In this document: positions 8,905 to 17,137 of the stretch, in pieces
How the letters are laid out: every line of letters begins with the position of its first letter
Numbering within the stretch: the stretch's first letter is position 1
Source: UBA2882 sp051877575
GTDB lineage: Bacteria; Bacillota; Clostridia; Lachnospirales; Lachnospiraceae
DNA length: 44,563 nt
Direction of reading: 5' to 3'
Assembly (NCBI GenBank): GCA_051877575.1
Contig: JBJEJA010000023.1
Location: 1 to 44,563, forward strand
The notes under the pieces: generated by a model
What the model was told of the DNA's origin: nothing
Seen by the model: only the letters and a program-made list of their open reading frames with translations
Databases searched by the model: none
Program-made: the position numbers and the translations under genes

Positions 8905-10083
8905 TTACGCTTTCCCCTGCTCTTTCCGTAATTTTTCTACAAAATCCGCCAGCCGCCCGATGGCAACTTTCAAATCTTCCAGAGAGTAGGCGTAGGAAAT
9001 CCTTAAGAAGCCTTCTCCGCAGTCACCGAATGCGGTTCCCGGCACAACGGCAACCTTTTCTTCCTCCAGGAATCTGGTGGCGAATTCTTCACTGGTCATT
9101 CCGAATTCCTTTATGCACGGAAATACATAGAATGCACCATAAGGCTCAAAGCATTCCAATCCCATTTCCTTAAAAGCATGCATCAGATAACGCCTTCTCT
9201 GGTTATAGGCTTCCCTCATCTGTGCAACATCCTCATCACCGTTTTTCAAAGCCTCCACTGCAGCATACTGGCTGGTCGTAGGCGCACACATGATGGCAAA
9301 CTGATGAATCTTGATCATCTGCTCAATAATTTCCGTAGGTCCGCAGGCATATCCCAGCCTCCATCCGGTCATGGCATAAGCCTTGGAAAATCCGTTGATC
9401 AAAATGGTTCTTTCCTGCATTCCCGGAAGCGTTGCGATGGAAACATGCTTCTCTTTGTATGTAAGCTCTGCATAAATTTCATCGGAAATCACATATAAAT
9501 CATGACGGATAATCACCTCGGCAATTGCTTCCAAATCCTTTTTCTCCATAATGGCACCCGTAGGATTGTTGGGAAACGGCAGGATCAGCACCTTGGTCTT
9601 TTCCGTAATGGCATCTTCCAATTCTGCTGCCGTCAGGCGAAATTCGTTTTCATTCTTCAAATTGATAATGACAGGAACTCCGCCCGCCAAAATTGTACAG
9701 GGTTCATAAGAAACATAACTGGGTTGCGGAATCAACACTTCATCCCCGGGATCCAGCATGGCGCGAAGACCGATATCGATTGCTTCAGAACCTCCAACCG
9801 TTACAATGACCTGTTTATTATAATCATAATCTAAATTCTGACTGCGTTTCAGATAATTGCAGATTTCTACTTTTAATTCTTTCAAACCTGCATTGGAAGT
9901 ATAAAAAGTCCTTCCTTTTTCCAGAGAATAAATACCTTCGTCACGGATATGCCAGGGTGTATCAAAATCCGGCTCACCTACACCAAGGGAAATCGCATCC
10001 TTCATCTCGCTTACGATATCAAAAAATTTCCGGATTCCCGAAGGTTTGATCTCTCTGATCTGTTTGGATAATGGATCTCTCAT
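8905..10083 (-). CDS. PLP-dependent class I/II aminotransferase
   Basis: A 392-residue fold-type I aminotransferase of the aspartate/aromatic (I-gamma) group, similar in length to PatA. The PLP-binding lysine lies in NGFSKAYAMTGWRLGY. Other landmarks are GVGEPDFDTP near the N-terminus, the SEAIDIGLRA phosphate-binding region, PFPNNPTGA, ISDEIYAEL, and a C-terminal arginine in FLRISYAYS. It probably transfers amino groups between an amino acid and 2-oxoglutarate; the exact substrate cannot be read from the sequence. Its ATG overlaps the stop of the Lrp/AsnC gene (ATGA at 10080-10083). Such regulators often control the adjacent amino acid gene, which suggests amino-acid-responsive control. Confidence 0.93.
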   Translation of the reverse strand: MRDPLSKQIREIKPSGIRKFFDIVSEMKDAISLGVGEPDFDTPWHIRDEGIYSLEKGRTFYTSNAGLKELKVEICNYLKRSQNLDYDYNKQVIVTVGGSEAIDIGLRAMLDPGDEVLIPQPSYVSYEPCTILAGGVPVIINLKNENEFRLTAAELEDAITEKTKVLILPFPNNPTGAIMEKKDLEAIAEVIIRHDLYVISDEIYAELTYKEKHVSIATLPGMQERTILINGFSKAYAMTGWRLGYACGPTEIIEQMIKIHQFAIMCAPTTSQYAAVEALKNGDEDVAQMREAYNQRRRYLMHAFKEMGLECFEPYGAFYVFPCIKEFGMTSEEFATRFLEEEKVAVVPGTAFGDCGEGFLRISYAYSLEDLKVAIGRLADFVEKLRKEQGKA

Positions 10084-10574
10084 GGTGTCACCTTCATTCT
10101 TTCATCTGCATATTTTTTCGTTAAAATAGTTCCGTGGTCCTTATACTTCTTCAAAATAAAATGTGTTGCCGTACTCAAAACCGAATCCAATGTGGATAAT
10201 TTATCGGATACAAAAGAAGAAATTTCTTTTAAAGACTTTCCTTCCAATGTTACCAACAGATCAAAGCCGCCGGAAATCAGATAAACGGAATTTACTTCGG
10301 GATACTTATAAATACGCTCTGCAATCGTATCAAATCCCTGCCCTCTCTGGGGTGTTACCCTTACCTCAATCAATGCGGATACTTTTTCAATGCTGGTTTT
10401 TTCCCAGTCGATCAGCGTATGATAACCGCAAATGATCCCTTCCTCTTCCATGGCTTTCAATTCATTGGCAATCTCAATTTCAGGCACACCCATAATGATT
10501 GCCAACTCCTGAATATCAATTCTGCTGTTTTTTTCAATAATACTTAATATCTGTTCTCTCATTTCTGACTCCAT
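10080..10574 (-). CDS. Lrp/AsnC-family transcriptional regulator
   Basis: A 164-residue regulator with an N-terminal helix-turn-helix (about residues 8-60; DIQELAIIMGVPEIEIANELKAMEEEG, quoted only in part elsewhere) and a C-terminal RAM ligand-binding domain (about 65-145; SALIEVRVTPQRG, VYLISGGFDLLVTLEG). This family senses amino acids and controls amino acid metabolism genes. It lies five bases downstream of the AIR-synthase-like gene and overlaps the aminotransferase start. The arrangement suggests it regulates its own operon in response to the aminotransferase substrate; this is inference. Confidence 0.93.
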   Translation of the reverse strand: MESEMREQILSIIEKNSRIDIQELAIIMGVPEIEIANELKAMEEEGIICGYHTLIDWEKTSIEKVSALIEVRVTPQRGQGFDTIAERIYKYPEVNSVYLISGGFDLLVTLEGKSLKEISSFVSDKLSTLDSVLSTATHFILKKYKDHGTILTKKYADERMKVTP

Positions 10575-10579
10575 TCTGC

Positions 10580-11569
10580 CTATATTGCTAAGGCTCTATA
10601 CAATTCATCTGTTTTGGGAGGCTCCAAAAATCTGGTTTCCTCCCCGTTTGTTACAATCCTGTCATTGCTGTCCGTTATTTTCCCTACAACGGCTGCATGA
10701 ATATGTTCCTTTTCCAATTCCCTGACCAGATCATAACCGTTATCCGCCGCAATCAGCATGCTTCCCGAAGACATCAGCTCATAGGGATTAATGTCAAAAT
10801 AATTGCATATTTCCACAGTTGCCTGCTTGATCGGCAATTTTTTTAAATCGATTGTCAGTCCAACGCCTGCACTTTCTGCCAGCTCCCAAAGGGCTCCGAA
10901 TACGCCGCCCTCCGTGATATCATGCATAGCACTCACGTTGGACTTCATGGCGATTGCCGCCTCCGGTATCACCGACAACATCTGCTCATAAGCTTTCGCT
11001 TCATCTATAAGATGTCTGGGGAATTTTTCCGCCAGTTCCTTTTCTCTTTCTTTCGCCAAAATGGAGGTCCCTTCCAGTCCCACCCATTTGGTAACGACCA
11101 CGTCCTGCCCGGGCTTTGCTCCCTTTGTGGCAAGCAAACGGTCTTTCTTTACCTTTCCGATACCTGTAATCGTCAGAATCGGCCGGGTTACCGCATCGGT
11201 TATTTCGGTATGTCCTCCCACTACCTGTATCTTCAGTTCTTCGCAGGAGGCTTCTATCTGCTGCATGACTTCCCTGATCTCCGGCTCTGTAATATCCGGC
11301 GGAAGCATAGCACAAACTAACATTCCGACCACTTCCGCTCCGCTGGATGCGATATCATTGGCAGATATCATAACCGCCCATTTCCCGATATCCTGTGTAG
11401 TCCCCGTAATCGGATCGGTAGACAATACCATGACTTCATCCGGCTCCAGCAAAATGGCAGCACAATCCTCGCCGACTCCGGCACCTACCAGCACTTCCGG
11501 TCTCTTTGTCTTTATTTGTTTTAAGATAGAACGTTTCAACACATTCTCAGGCACTTTTCCTATTTTCAT
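10580..11569 (-). CDS. AIR synthase (PurM/HypE)-related protein
   Basis: A 329-residue protein of the PurM/HypE/SelD/ThiL ATP-binding superfamily. It has GAGVGEDCAAI near the N-terminus, STDPITGT, the conserved NDIASSGAEVVGM region, VVGGHTE, and MHDITEGGVFGALWEL in the C-terminal domain. It lacks the C-terminal PRIC cysteine tail that carries the carbamoyl group in true HypE, and no hydrogenase maturation genes lie nearby. It is therefore better left as an AIR-synthase-family protein of unknown substrate. A GAGGATAG ribosome-binding site precedes the ATG. It leads the unit with the Lrp/AsnC regulator, aminotransferase and trmL. Confidence 0.87.
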   Translation of the reverse strand: MKIGKVPENVLKRSILKQIKTKRPEVLVGAGVGEDCAAILLEPDEVMVLSTDPITGTTQDIGKWAVMISANDIASSGAEVVGMLVCAMLPPDITEPEIREVMQQIEASCEELKIQVVGGHTEITDAVTRPILTITGIGKVKKDRLLATKGAKPGQDVVVTKWVGLEGTSILAKEREKELAEKFPRHLIDEAKAYEQMLSVIPEAAIAMKSNVSAMHDITEGGVFGALWELAESAGVGLTIDLKKLPIKQATVEICNYFDINPYELMSSGSMLIAADNGYDLVRELEKEHIHAAVVGKITDSNDRIVTNGEETRFLEPPKTDELYRALAI

Positions 11570-11647
11570 ATGTCTTCTATCCTCAGTTACATTTTATGGC
11601 TAAAACAGTTTTTCTTGAGTATTCTTTATTTATTCTTACATACAACT

Positions 11648-11683
11648 TTAGGAAGCCCGCTCTTCTCCGAACTGACTTCCTAA
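11648..11683 (-). terminator. Weak hairpin downstream of the VanW gene
   Basis: An 8-base perfect inverted repeat (TTAGGAAG/CTTCCTAA) with a loop of about 20 bases lies 25 bases after the VanW stop. No run of U follows, so termination is uncertain. Confidence 0.3.
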
Positions 11684-11707
11684 GACAAAATTCTGTTTAT
11701 TCAAATC

Positions 11708-13291
11708 TTACTGTGCCGCGGCATCCTGTGCAATCTGCTGTTGCTGTTGCTGCAATGCTTCCTGCGCCTGTTGTGCTTCCAATGCCTGCTGCTGTTGCTG
11801 CTGTTGGATCAATTGCTGTTGCTGGATTGCCTGCTGCTGCTGGATCTGCTCCGGCGTCGATGTCCCGGATAATACAGCCTGCACGTAAGCAATACTCTGC
11901 GTCGCTATCGCCGCCTGAATTGCATTGGATATATTCGGATCCGCAGTAGCGGTTCCTACGGCTGCCGTACGGGGAACAGCCTTATAGGTACTCTTATTGA
12001 TAACCTCTCTGCTTTCCTCCACACCATCAACCGTTACCACTTTCCAAAGCTGTGCCACATATCCTGTGTGAGCACTCTGTACACTGATATAACCTACCGG
12101 CTTGCTACTGTCTCCGACAACTTTTTCACCCTCTGCCGGTGTTGTACTCAATACTTCGCTTTCAAAAGAAACAACTCTTCCTTCGGGTCTTGTCTCTACC
12201 CCGTAAATATTAAAAGTAATTTTTTTGTCCTTTGTATAGCCCTCGATATAAACAGGGTGGTCTAAGTTATTTACAAACTTAAAGTCCTTCTGTGTACCCG
12301 AAATTGCCGCATCGGCGGACGGATCCACATATGTTACGATCATAGAATGATTCGATCTTTCCGTGACTTCCAGTTCTGCCCGCAAAACTGCATTATAAAG
12401 AGTGGTAGATACCTGACAGATTCCTCCTCCCAATGAATCCACCACAAGTCCTCCCGAGTAAGACCCTGCCATGTAATATCCGTTCGCTTCCGTAAAAGGG
12501 CTGACTGCTTCATATACCGAAAACTCGTCTCCCGGATATAATGTCGTCCCGTCGATCAGCCTGCATCCGTTCGCCACATTTCCGGAACGGTTTGCACCGG
12601 AAGTAGAATAACTCGTGGTAAAAGACCCCAGCAGATCCGTTACCTGGGACAGCTCCTCCACTGTTCCTCTCGGTTCATCGATTTCTACGACCAGGTCGAT
12701 TACCGCATCCTGATAATCCCATTCCTCTGTCATAAAGGTGACGACCATCTCTGCCGATGCTTCCTCATCAATCACAACACCGGTCTGTCCCTCTTCGATA
12801 ACAAACTCGCCGTCCACTCTCTTCAAGGTGGCATCGACTGCCTGAACATTGAATTCTTCACATTCTTCTCTGATAATATTTTCAATTGCCTGCTTATCCA
12901 CGGCAAAAGTCAGAGGCAGTACCACATTTTCATGCTCCAGATCTTTTAAAACCTTATACCGCTCTACAACATTTCCGCTTTTTCCGATTGCAAGCGCCTG
13001 TGTTACTACATCAGCATTGGTCCAGGTCAGACCGATATCCTCTGCACAGACTGTATGAGAATTATCATTCATGGCATTTAACGTAATTTCTGCCTGGCCG
13101 ATTTCGTTGATATATTCTTGTACCTTCTGGAATGCTTCTTCTTCCGTCAACCCGGAAACATCCACGCTGTCAATATAAACTCCGTTTTCAATTGTATTAT
13201 CCGCACTCTTTGCGTACGCCTGTTCGGATGTCATGCAGGGCAGCAAAACAAGAACGGAAACTGCAAATAAAATGCTAATAAACTTTTTCAT
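11708..13291 (-). CDS. VanW-family exported protein with glutamine-rich C-terminal tail
   Basis: A 527-residue protein with a signal peptide or N-terminal anchor (about residues 1-27), a YoaR-type putative peptidoglycan-binding region (about 40-210, including EEGQTGVVID) and a VanW domain (about 225-365, with LGGGICQVSTTLYNAVLRA and NHSMIVTYVDPSADAAI). VanW proteins are cell-surface proteins of unresolved function, linked to the cell wall and named from the vancomycin-resistance context. The last 49 residues contain 27 glutamines, in runs of 4, 4, 7 and 6, encoded by mixed CAG/CAA codons. An AAGGAG site lies before the ATG. The 33-residue membrane peptide gene lies 24 bases upstream, so both are probably cotranscribed. 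Confidence 0.9.
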   Translation of the reverse strand: MKKFISILFAVSVLVLLPCMTSEQAYAKSADNTIENGVYIDSVDVSGLTEEEAFQKVQEYINEIGQAEITLNAMNDNSHTVCAEDIGLTWTNADVVTQALAIGKSGNVVERYKVLKDLEHENVVLPLTFAVDKQAIENIIREECEEFNVQAVDATLKRVDGEFVIEEGQTGVVIDEEASAEMVVTFMTEEWDYQDAVIDLVVEIDEPRGTVEELSQVTDLLGSFTTSYSTSGANRSGNVANGCRLIDGTTLYPGDEFSVYEAVSPFTEANGYYMAGSYSGGLVVDSLGGGICQVSTTLYNAVLRAELEVTERSNHSMIVTYVDPSADAAISGTQKDFKFVNNLDHPVYIEGYTKDKKITFNIYGVETRPEGRVVSFESEVLSTTPAEGEKVVGDSSKPVGYISVQSAHTGYVAQLWKVVTVDGVEESREVINKSTYKAVPRTAAVGTATADPNISNAIQAAIATQSIAYVQAVLSGTSTPEQIQQQQAIQQQQLIQQQQQQQALEAQQAQEALQQQQQQIAQDAAAQ

Positions 13292-13315
13292 AATACGCTC
13301 CTTATGATATACTCA

Positions 13316-13417
13316 TTACATAGGAATAATCGATATCGCCATCGGAATGACCATTGCCAGAATCAAAAGGACAATGATAATCCGGGAAATGATTTGTTTA
13401 CTCCTCTTATTAAACAT
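13316..13417 (-). CDS. 33-residue single-pass membrane peptide
   Basis: A small gene of 33 codons plus TAA. It has a basic N-terminus (MFNKRSKQIISR) and a hydrophobic segment (about residues 12-32) rich in Ile, Leu and Val. A strong AGAGGTG site lies 6 bases before the ATG and a well-placed SigA-type promoter is upstream, so it is probably real. Single-span peptides of this size and shape (for example Prli42 and DUF4044 types) are common in Firmicutes, but I cannot assign it to one. It precedes the VanW gene by 24 bases in the same direction, which suggests a shared transcript and a cell-envelope role. Function is unknown. Confidence 0.7.
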   Translation of the reverse strand: MFNKRSKQIISRIIIVLLILAMVIPMAISIIPM

Positions 13418-13422
13418 AAAAT
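13394..13422 (+). promoter_or_regulatory. Candidate promoter for the TPR-like gene
   Basis: TTGTTT (13394-13399) and TAAAAT (13417-13422) are separated by 17 bases. The start would fall about 25 bases before the ATG at 13454. It lies inside the 5' end of the divergent small gene. Confidence 0.45.
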
Positions 13423-13443
13423 CACCTCTTCTTACGAAAGGAT

Positions 13444-13472
13444 ATTATAAACGATGTTCGTATTTTTGGCAA
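13444..13472 (-). promoter_or_regulatory. SigA-type promoter for the 33-residue peptide and VanW gene
   Basis: On the minus strand TTGCCA (13467-13472) and TATAAT (13444-13449) are separated by 17 bases. The -35 element lies inside the start of the divergent gene at 13454, so the two promoters interlock. Confidence 0.6.
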
Positions 13473-14065
13473 GTTTTATCATCTTCATCATATGGCTCAC
13501 CTACGAGTTGAAAAAACACGAAAAATTGGCGGAAAATGCCCTAAACGATTTTTGGAGCAGGGAACAGGAAGCCAATCTGACAAGAAAGAAACCGCTTGAT
13601 GACCTTGCATATGTGGAAATCCCCTTTGACTTCATTCCTCAAAGTCTCCTTGCGGACAATGACGCGGTAAAGGATTGTCTTCAAACGCTTAAGGCTCTTT
13701 CCGACAGAAAAATAGTAAATTTTACCGGTTATACCAATACCGATCTGAAACTGCAGTACGGAACCGCCAACCTGCCGCTTCTTTCGGAATATGATGAAAA
13801 TTATACCCTTTATGCCCGGACCCTTTATAAACTGGCATGTACCTACTATGAAAACGGCTATGAAAGCAATGCCCGCATTTTACTGGAAAAAGCGGTCGAA
13901 AGCGGTACGGATATCAGCGGCAATTACAAACTGCTTGCAGACATTTATCAGAAGCACGGAGAAACCCATAAGATCAAAGCCCTTTTGGATTCCGCATCTT
14001 CTCTTCGGTCCTCCAGCAGAAAAAACATTATTCGTTCCTTGGAGGAATACGTCCGTGAGCACTGA
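13454..14065 (+). CDS. Membrane-anchored protein with TPR-like C-terminus, function unknown
   Basis: A 203-residue protein with an N-terminal membrane segment (about residues 1-17), a charged stretch, and a C-terminal helical region. That region (about 115-200, with YKLACTYYENGYESNARILLEKAV and LLADIYQKHGE, each shown by its key residues) resembles two to three tetratricopeptide repeats. TPR regions mediate protein-protein binding, so it may be a membrane-tethered scaffold facing the cytoplasm. An AAAGGA site lies about 11 bases before the ATG. Its 3' end overlaps the end of the convergent exonuclease gene by 38 bases. I do not recognise a named family. Confidence 0.75.
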   Translation: MFVFLASFIIFIIWLTYELKKHEKLAENALNDFWSREQEANLTRKKPLDDLAYVEIPFDFIPQSLLADNDAVKDCLQTLKALSDRKIVNFTGYTNTDLKLQYGTANLPLLSEYDENYTLYARTLYKLACTYYENGYESNARILLEKAVESGTDISGNYKLLADIYQKHGETHKIKALLDSASSLRSSSRKNIIRSLEEYVREH

Positions 14066-14762
14066 CTAACTGATCCAGATATCTGCTGGCTTCATTCCGT
14101 GTCATACTCTCTATATCATATTCACTCTCCAGGTGATAATAGGACAAAAATCTTTGCAGCTGCTCTATTTGTTTTTTCGTAACGGGACTTTCTTTTTTGA
14201 CCTGATAGATCAGCTCCTTCGGCACAAATACCTTTTCGGCATCCGCTTCCCGTCCGTATTTTTCCTTCAAAAGCTCATACAAATCCAACGTGGCTTCCAC
14301 ATCAGACAGTGCCCTGTGGGCTTTGTGCCGGATATGAAAATGCTGACACAAATAAGGAAGCGCTCTGCTGTCCAGTTCCTGCAGGTACTTTCTGGAAATG
14401 CCCAGCGTATCAATTCCCTTTTTATCAAAGGTTTTCCCCGCATTGACCGCCGCCCGTTTCAGAAAAGAGTAATCAAATAAAATACTATGCCCCAACAGGC
14501 ATCCCGTATTTTCAAATGTCAGAAACGCTCCTATGATATCCCCGATATAAGGGGCTTCTGCCAGCGCTTCATCCGTCAGGCCCGTCAGTTCTCTGATCCT
14601 CTCATCCAACCTGCGCCCCGGATTGACAAGCGTATGAAACGTATCTTCTATCTTTCCCGATCTTACCCGGATGGCAGCGATTTCCGTTATTTTATCTTTT
14701 TTGGGATCAAGTCCCGTGGTTTCGATATCCACAACCGTAAAATTATCGCAAAAGCTATCCAT
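14028..14762 (-). CDS. DEDDh-family 3'-5' exonuclease (DnaQ/PolC-epsilon-like)
   Basis: A 244-residue protein with the DEDDh exonuclease domain over residues 8-165. The four acidic positions and histidine are visible: VVDIETTGL, the GHSILFDYSFLK aspartate, and AHRALSDVEATLDLY. The domain trims 3' ends of DNA or RNA with two metal ions. The remaining C-terminal part (about 175-244) is charged and helical, with KKQIEQLQRFL. It lies directly after endonuclease III with no gap, which suggests DNA repair. It is not fused to a polymerase, so it could act in proofreading, repair or RNA turnover. The 3' end overlaps the convergent TPR-like gene. Confidence 0.9.
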   Translation of the reverse strand: MDSFCDNFTVVDIETTGLDPKKDKITEIAAIRVRSGKIEDTFHTLVNPGRRLDERIRELTGLTDEALAEAPYIGDIIGAFLTFENTGCLLGHSILFDYSFLKRAAVNAGKTFDKKGIDTLGISRKYLQELDSRALPYLCQHFHIRHKAHRALSDVEATLDLYELLKEKYGREADAEKVFVPKELIYQVKKESPVTKKQIEQLQRFLSYYHLESEYDIESMTRNEASRYLDQLVSAHGRIPPRNE

Positions 14763-15404
14763 TTATTTTTTCTTCTGCCTCTCTTTGTAATAACTGCAGT
14801 ATTTTGTCAGAAAACATTCCTCACACTTGGGATTTCTGGCAAAACAAATCTCTCTTCCAAAAGTAATAATCTGGATATTGTATAAGATCCAATGATCCTT
14901 CGGCAGTGCCTTCATCAGATCATATTCGATTTTTTCCGGATCCTCTTCTTTTGTAAAACCAAGCTTTTTGGAAATTCTCTTCACATGTGTATCCACGACC
15001 ACACTGGGCTCATTGAAAATATTGCCCCGGATGACATTTGCCGTTTTCCTGCCCACTCCCGCAAGCGAAGTCAAATCTTCCAGACTCTCCGGCACCTGTC
15101 CGTCATATTTTTCTACCAGATCCTTACAACAGGCAATGATGTTTTTCGCCTTGTTGTGATAAAAACCTGTGGAACGGATGTCCTGCTCCAGCTCTTTCAA
15201 ATCCGCATTGGCAAAATCCTCCGGACTCTTATATTTCCGAAACAAATCCTTTGTCACGATATTGACTCTGGCATCGGTGCACTGGGCACTGAGCATGGTA
15301 GCAATCAGCAGCTGCCACGGTGTCTCGTGATTCAGATAACATTTGTATTCTGTTGTATAAACCTCATCCAGCTTGTCCAGTATCTCTTTCGTTCTCTTGG
15401 TCAT
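14763..15404 (-). CDS. nth: Endonuclease III (DNA glycosylase/AP lyase)
   Basis: A 213-residue base-excision repair enzyme that removes oxidised pyrimidines and nicks at the abasic site. The helix-hairpin-helix motif LAGVGRKTANVI carries the catalytic lysine, and the catalytic aspartate lies in VVDTHVKRISKKLG. The C-terminal [4Fe-4S] cysteines keep canonical spacing (Cx6Cx2Cx5C). The length is normal. An AGGAGA site overlaps the stop of the DUF4080 gene, two bases upstream. The exonuclease follows immediately, so two DNA-processing enzymes are cotranscribed with a radical SAM protein and fructokinase. Confidence 0.97.
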   Translation of the reverse strand: MTKRTKEILDKLDEVYTTEYKCYLNHETPWQLLIATMLSAQCTDARVNIVTKDLFRKYKSPEDFANADLKELEQDIRSTGFYHNKAKNIIACCKDLVEKYDGQVPESLEDLTSLAGVGRKTANVIRGNIFNEPSVVVDTHVKRISKKLGFTKEEDPEKIEYDLMKALPKDHWILYNIQIITFGREICFARNPKCEECFLTKYCSYYKERQKKK

Positions 15405-15406
15405 AA

Positions 15407-17137
15407 CTATTCTCCTGCTCTGTCAGACTGTTCATCCCATAAGGATGTTGCCGCTTCATAAGTCAGCGCGTTTCTGTTCTCGTAGTCAAAAATCACAAAT
15501 TGCTTTTCCGCCATTTTCTTATAGGACGGCGACTCTGTATATATATCATAGAAAAACGGCTCCAAATGAAGTTTCCGGTTTTTCTGCACACGGTAAAATC
15601 CGTTCATTTCCTGCTTATATGTCATGAGATCCCCGGCAAAATCCGGACGGCTCTTGGCATTTTCCCGCAGATAAACATCCATAGTCAAAAGCTCTTTGAA
15701 AAGTTCCTCTTCTGCCACGGTTTCTTCCATCGCAAAGTCCAATAATACCTGATAACGGTAAATGCGGGAAGGGGTGCTGACAAAATAACCCTTTCTTTCA
15801 TAAAATGCTCCAAGCTTTTCATACATGGTAAAAGGACTTTCAAAAAACCGTTCCAGATAAGGCAGTGTACGGGTAAACTGATTGCTGTTGTAGTAAAGTT
15901 CCACCATTTCCTCGATCTGTTTCAATCTGCATACATCGCCGTAGGAAAGCCATTTCGTCTGAAGCACTTCATAGGGCGGTTGCTCCGTAAACAACAGCCC
16001 GTAGTCCTCGCATTTTTCTGCCATATAAGAACCGCTTAGTACTTTCAAAAATCCCAACTGTAACTGCTCCGGCTTCATGGCATAAACTTCATCAAAAGAA
16101 CGTCCGAAGCTCTCATAATCCTCATAGGGAAGCCCCGCAATCAAATCCAGATGGATATGGATATTCTTTCCCCGATGAAGCCGCTCTACGATTCCCTTCA
16201 GCTTGTCCACATCCATTTTTCTCCGGATCTCCCGGATGGTCTCCGGATTGGTGGTCTGTACCCCGATTTCCATCTGCACCGCACCGGGTCTCAGAGTATT
16301 TAATAAAGCCATCTCTTCTTCATTCAACAGATCTGCCGCAATCTCAAAATGGAAATTGGTAATCCCGTTGTCATGTTCTTGGATATACCGCCAGATCTCC
16401 ATGGCATGCTCATGATTACAGTTAAAGGTTCTGTCAATGAATTTGACCTGGGGAACCTTCCGATCCAGAAAAAACTGCAATTCCTTCTTCACAATTTCCA
16501 TATCACGCAGGCGCACTTTTTTGTCAATGGAGGAAAGACAATAGCTGCACCGGAAAGGACATCCTCTGGAGGATTCATAATAGATGATCCTGTGCTCAAA
16601 CTGTGACAGATCTTCATAAAGAAAAGGCAGTCTGCTCAAATCCGTCAGTTCCCTTTCCCCGGTAGCAATGATCTGCTCTCCCATACGGAATACGATGCCC
16701 CTGATGTCCCGCAATGATTCACACGGCGGCTTGTCCTCCGCCGCATAATACCGCAGCAACTCCAGAAAAGTCTGTTCTCCCTCACCCACTATAATTCCGG
16801 TTAGCTCAGGATAACTTTCAAGCACCTCGGCAGCCCGGAAAGAAACCTCCGGTCCCCCCAGCCAGATAGGAACCCGGGGCAGGATTTTGTGCAGCTCTCT
16901 TACCATGGACAAAATCTCCGTGATATTCCAGATATAACAGGAAAAAGCCACAACGTCCGGATTCTGCTTATAGATCCCGCTCAATATCTCATTCGGGCGC
17001 TGGTTGATTGTATATTCCGCAAGGCGGATATGCTCTCCCAAGCCTTCTCCGTATGCGGATGCATAAGCCCTCAGGCTGTATAAGGCAGGATTGGTATGTA
17101 TGAACTTGGCGTTTACGGCTGTCAGCAGAAATTTCAT
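15407..17137 (-). CDS. B12-binding-domain radical SAM protein, DUF4080 family
   Basis: A 576-residue protein with an N-terminal cobalamin-binding-like domain (about residues 1-140; GGPEVSF), a radical SAM core (about 180-390) with the cluster motif CPFRCSYC, and a C-terminal DUF4080 region. The architecture suggests radical-based modification or methylation using SAM and a [4Fe-4S] cluster, possibly with B12; the substrate is unknown. The ATG overlaps the fructokinase stop (ATGA at 17134-17137), and nth follows two bases after its stop. No typical target peptide or biosynthetic cluster is near. Family membership is secure, function is not. Confidence 0.88.
   Translation of the reverse strand: MKFLLTAVNAKFIHTNPALYSLRAYASAYGEGLGEHIRLAEYTINQRPNEILSGIYKQNPDVVAFSCYIWNITEILSMVRELHKILPRVPIWLGGPEVSFRAAEVLESYPELTGIIVGEGEQTFLELLRYYAAEDKPPCESLRDIRGIVFRMGEQIIATGERELTDLSRLPFLYEDLSQFEHRIIYYESSRGCPFRCSYCLSSIDKKVRLRDMEIVKKELQFFLDRKVPQVKFIDRTFNCNHEHAMEIWRYIQEHDNGITNFHFEIAADLLNEEEMALLNTLRPGAVQMEIGVQTTNPETIREIRRKMDVDKLKGIVERLHRGKNIHIHLDLIAGLPYEDYESFGRSFDEVYAMKPEQLQLGFLKVLSGSYMAEKCEDYGLLFTEQPPYEVLQTKWLSYGDVCRLKQIEEMVELYYNSNQFTRTLPYLERFFESPFTMYEKLGAFYERKGYFVSTPSRIYRYQVLLDFAMEETVAEEELFKELLTMDVYLRENAKSRPDFAGDLMTYKQEMNGFYRVQKNRKLHLEPFFYDIYTESPSYKKMAEKQFVIFDYENRNALTYEAATSLWDEQSDRAGE

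Noticed and set aside
10580..11569. True HypE hydrogenase maturation gene
   Set aside because: The C-terminal PRIC cysteine motif and other hyp genes are missing.
11710..11860. Repeated CTG/TTG-rich DNA looking like a repeat array
   Set aside because: It is in-frame coding DNA for the glutamine-rich VanW tail, not a CRISPR or other array.
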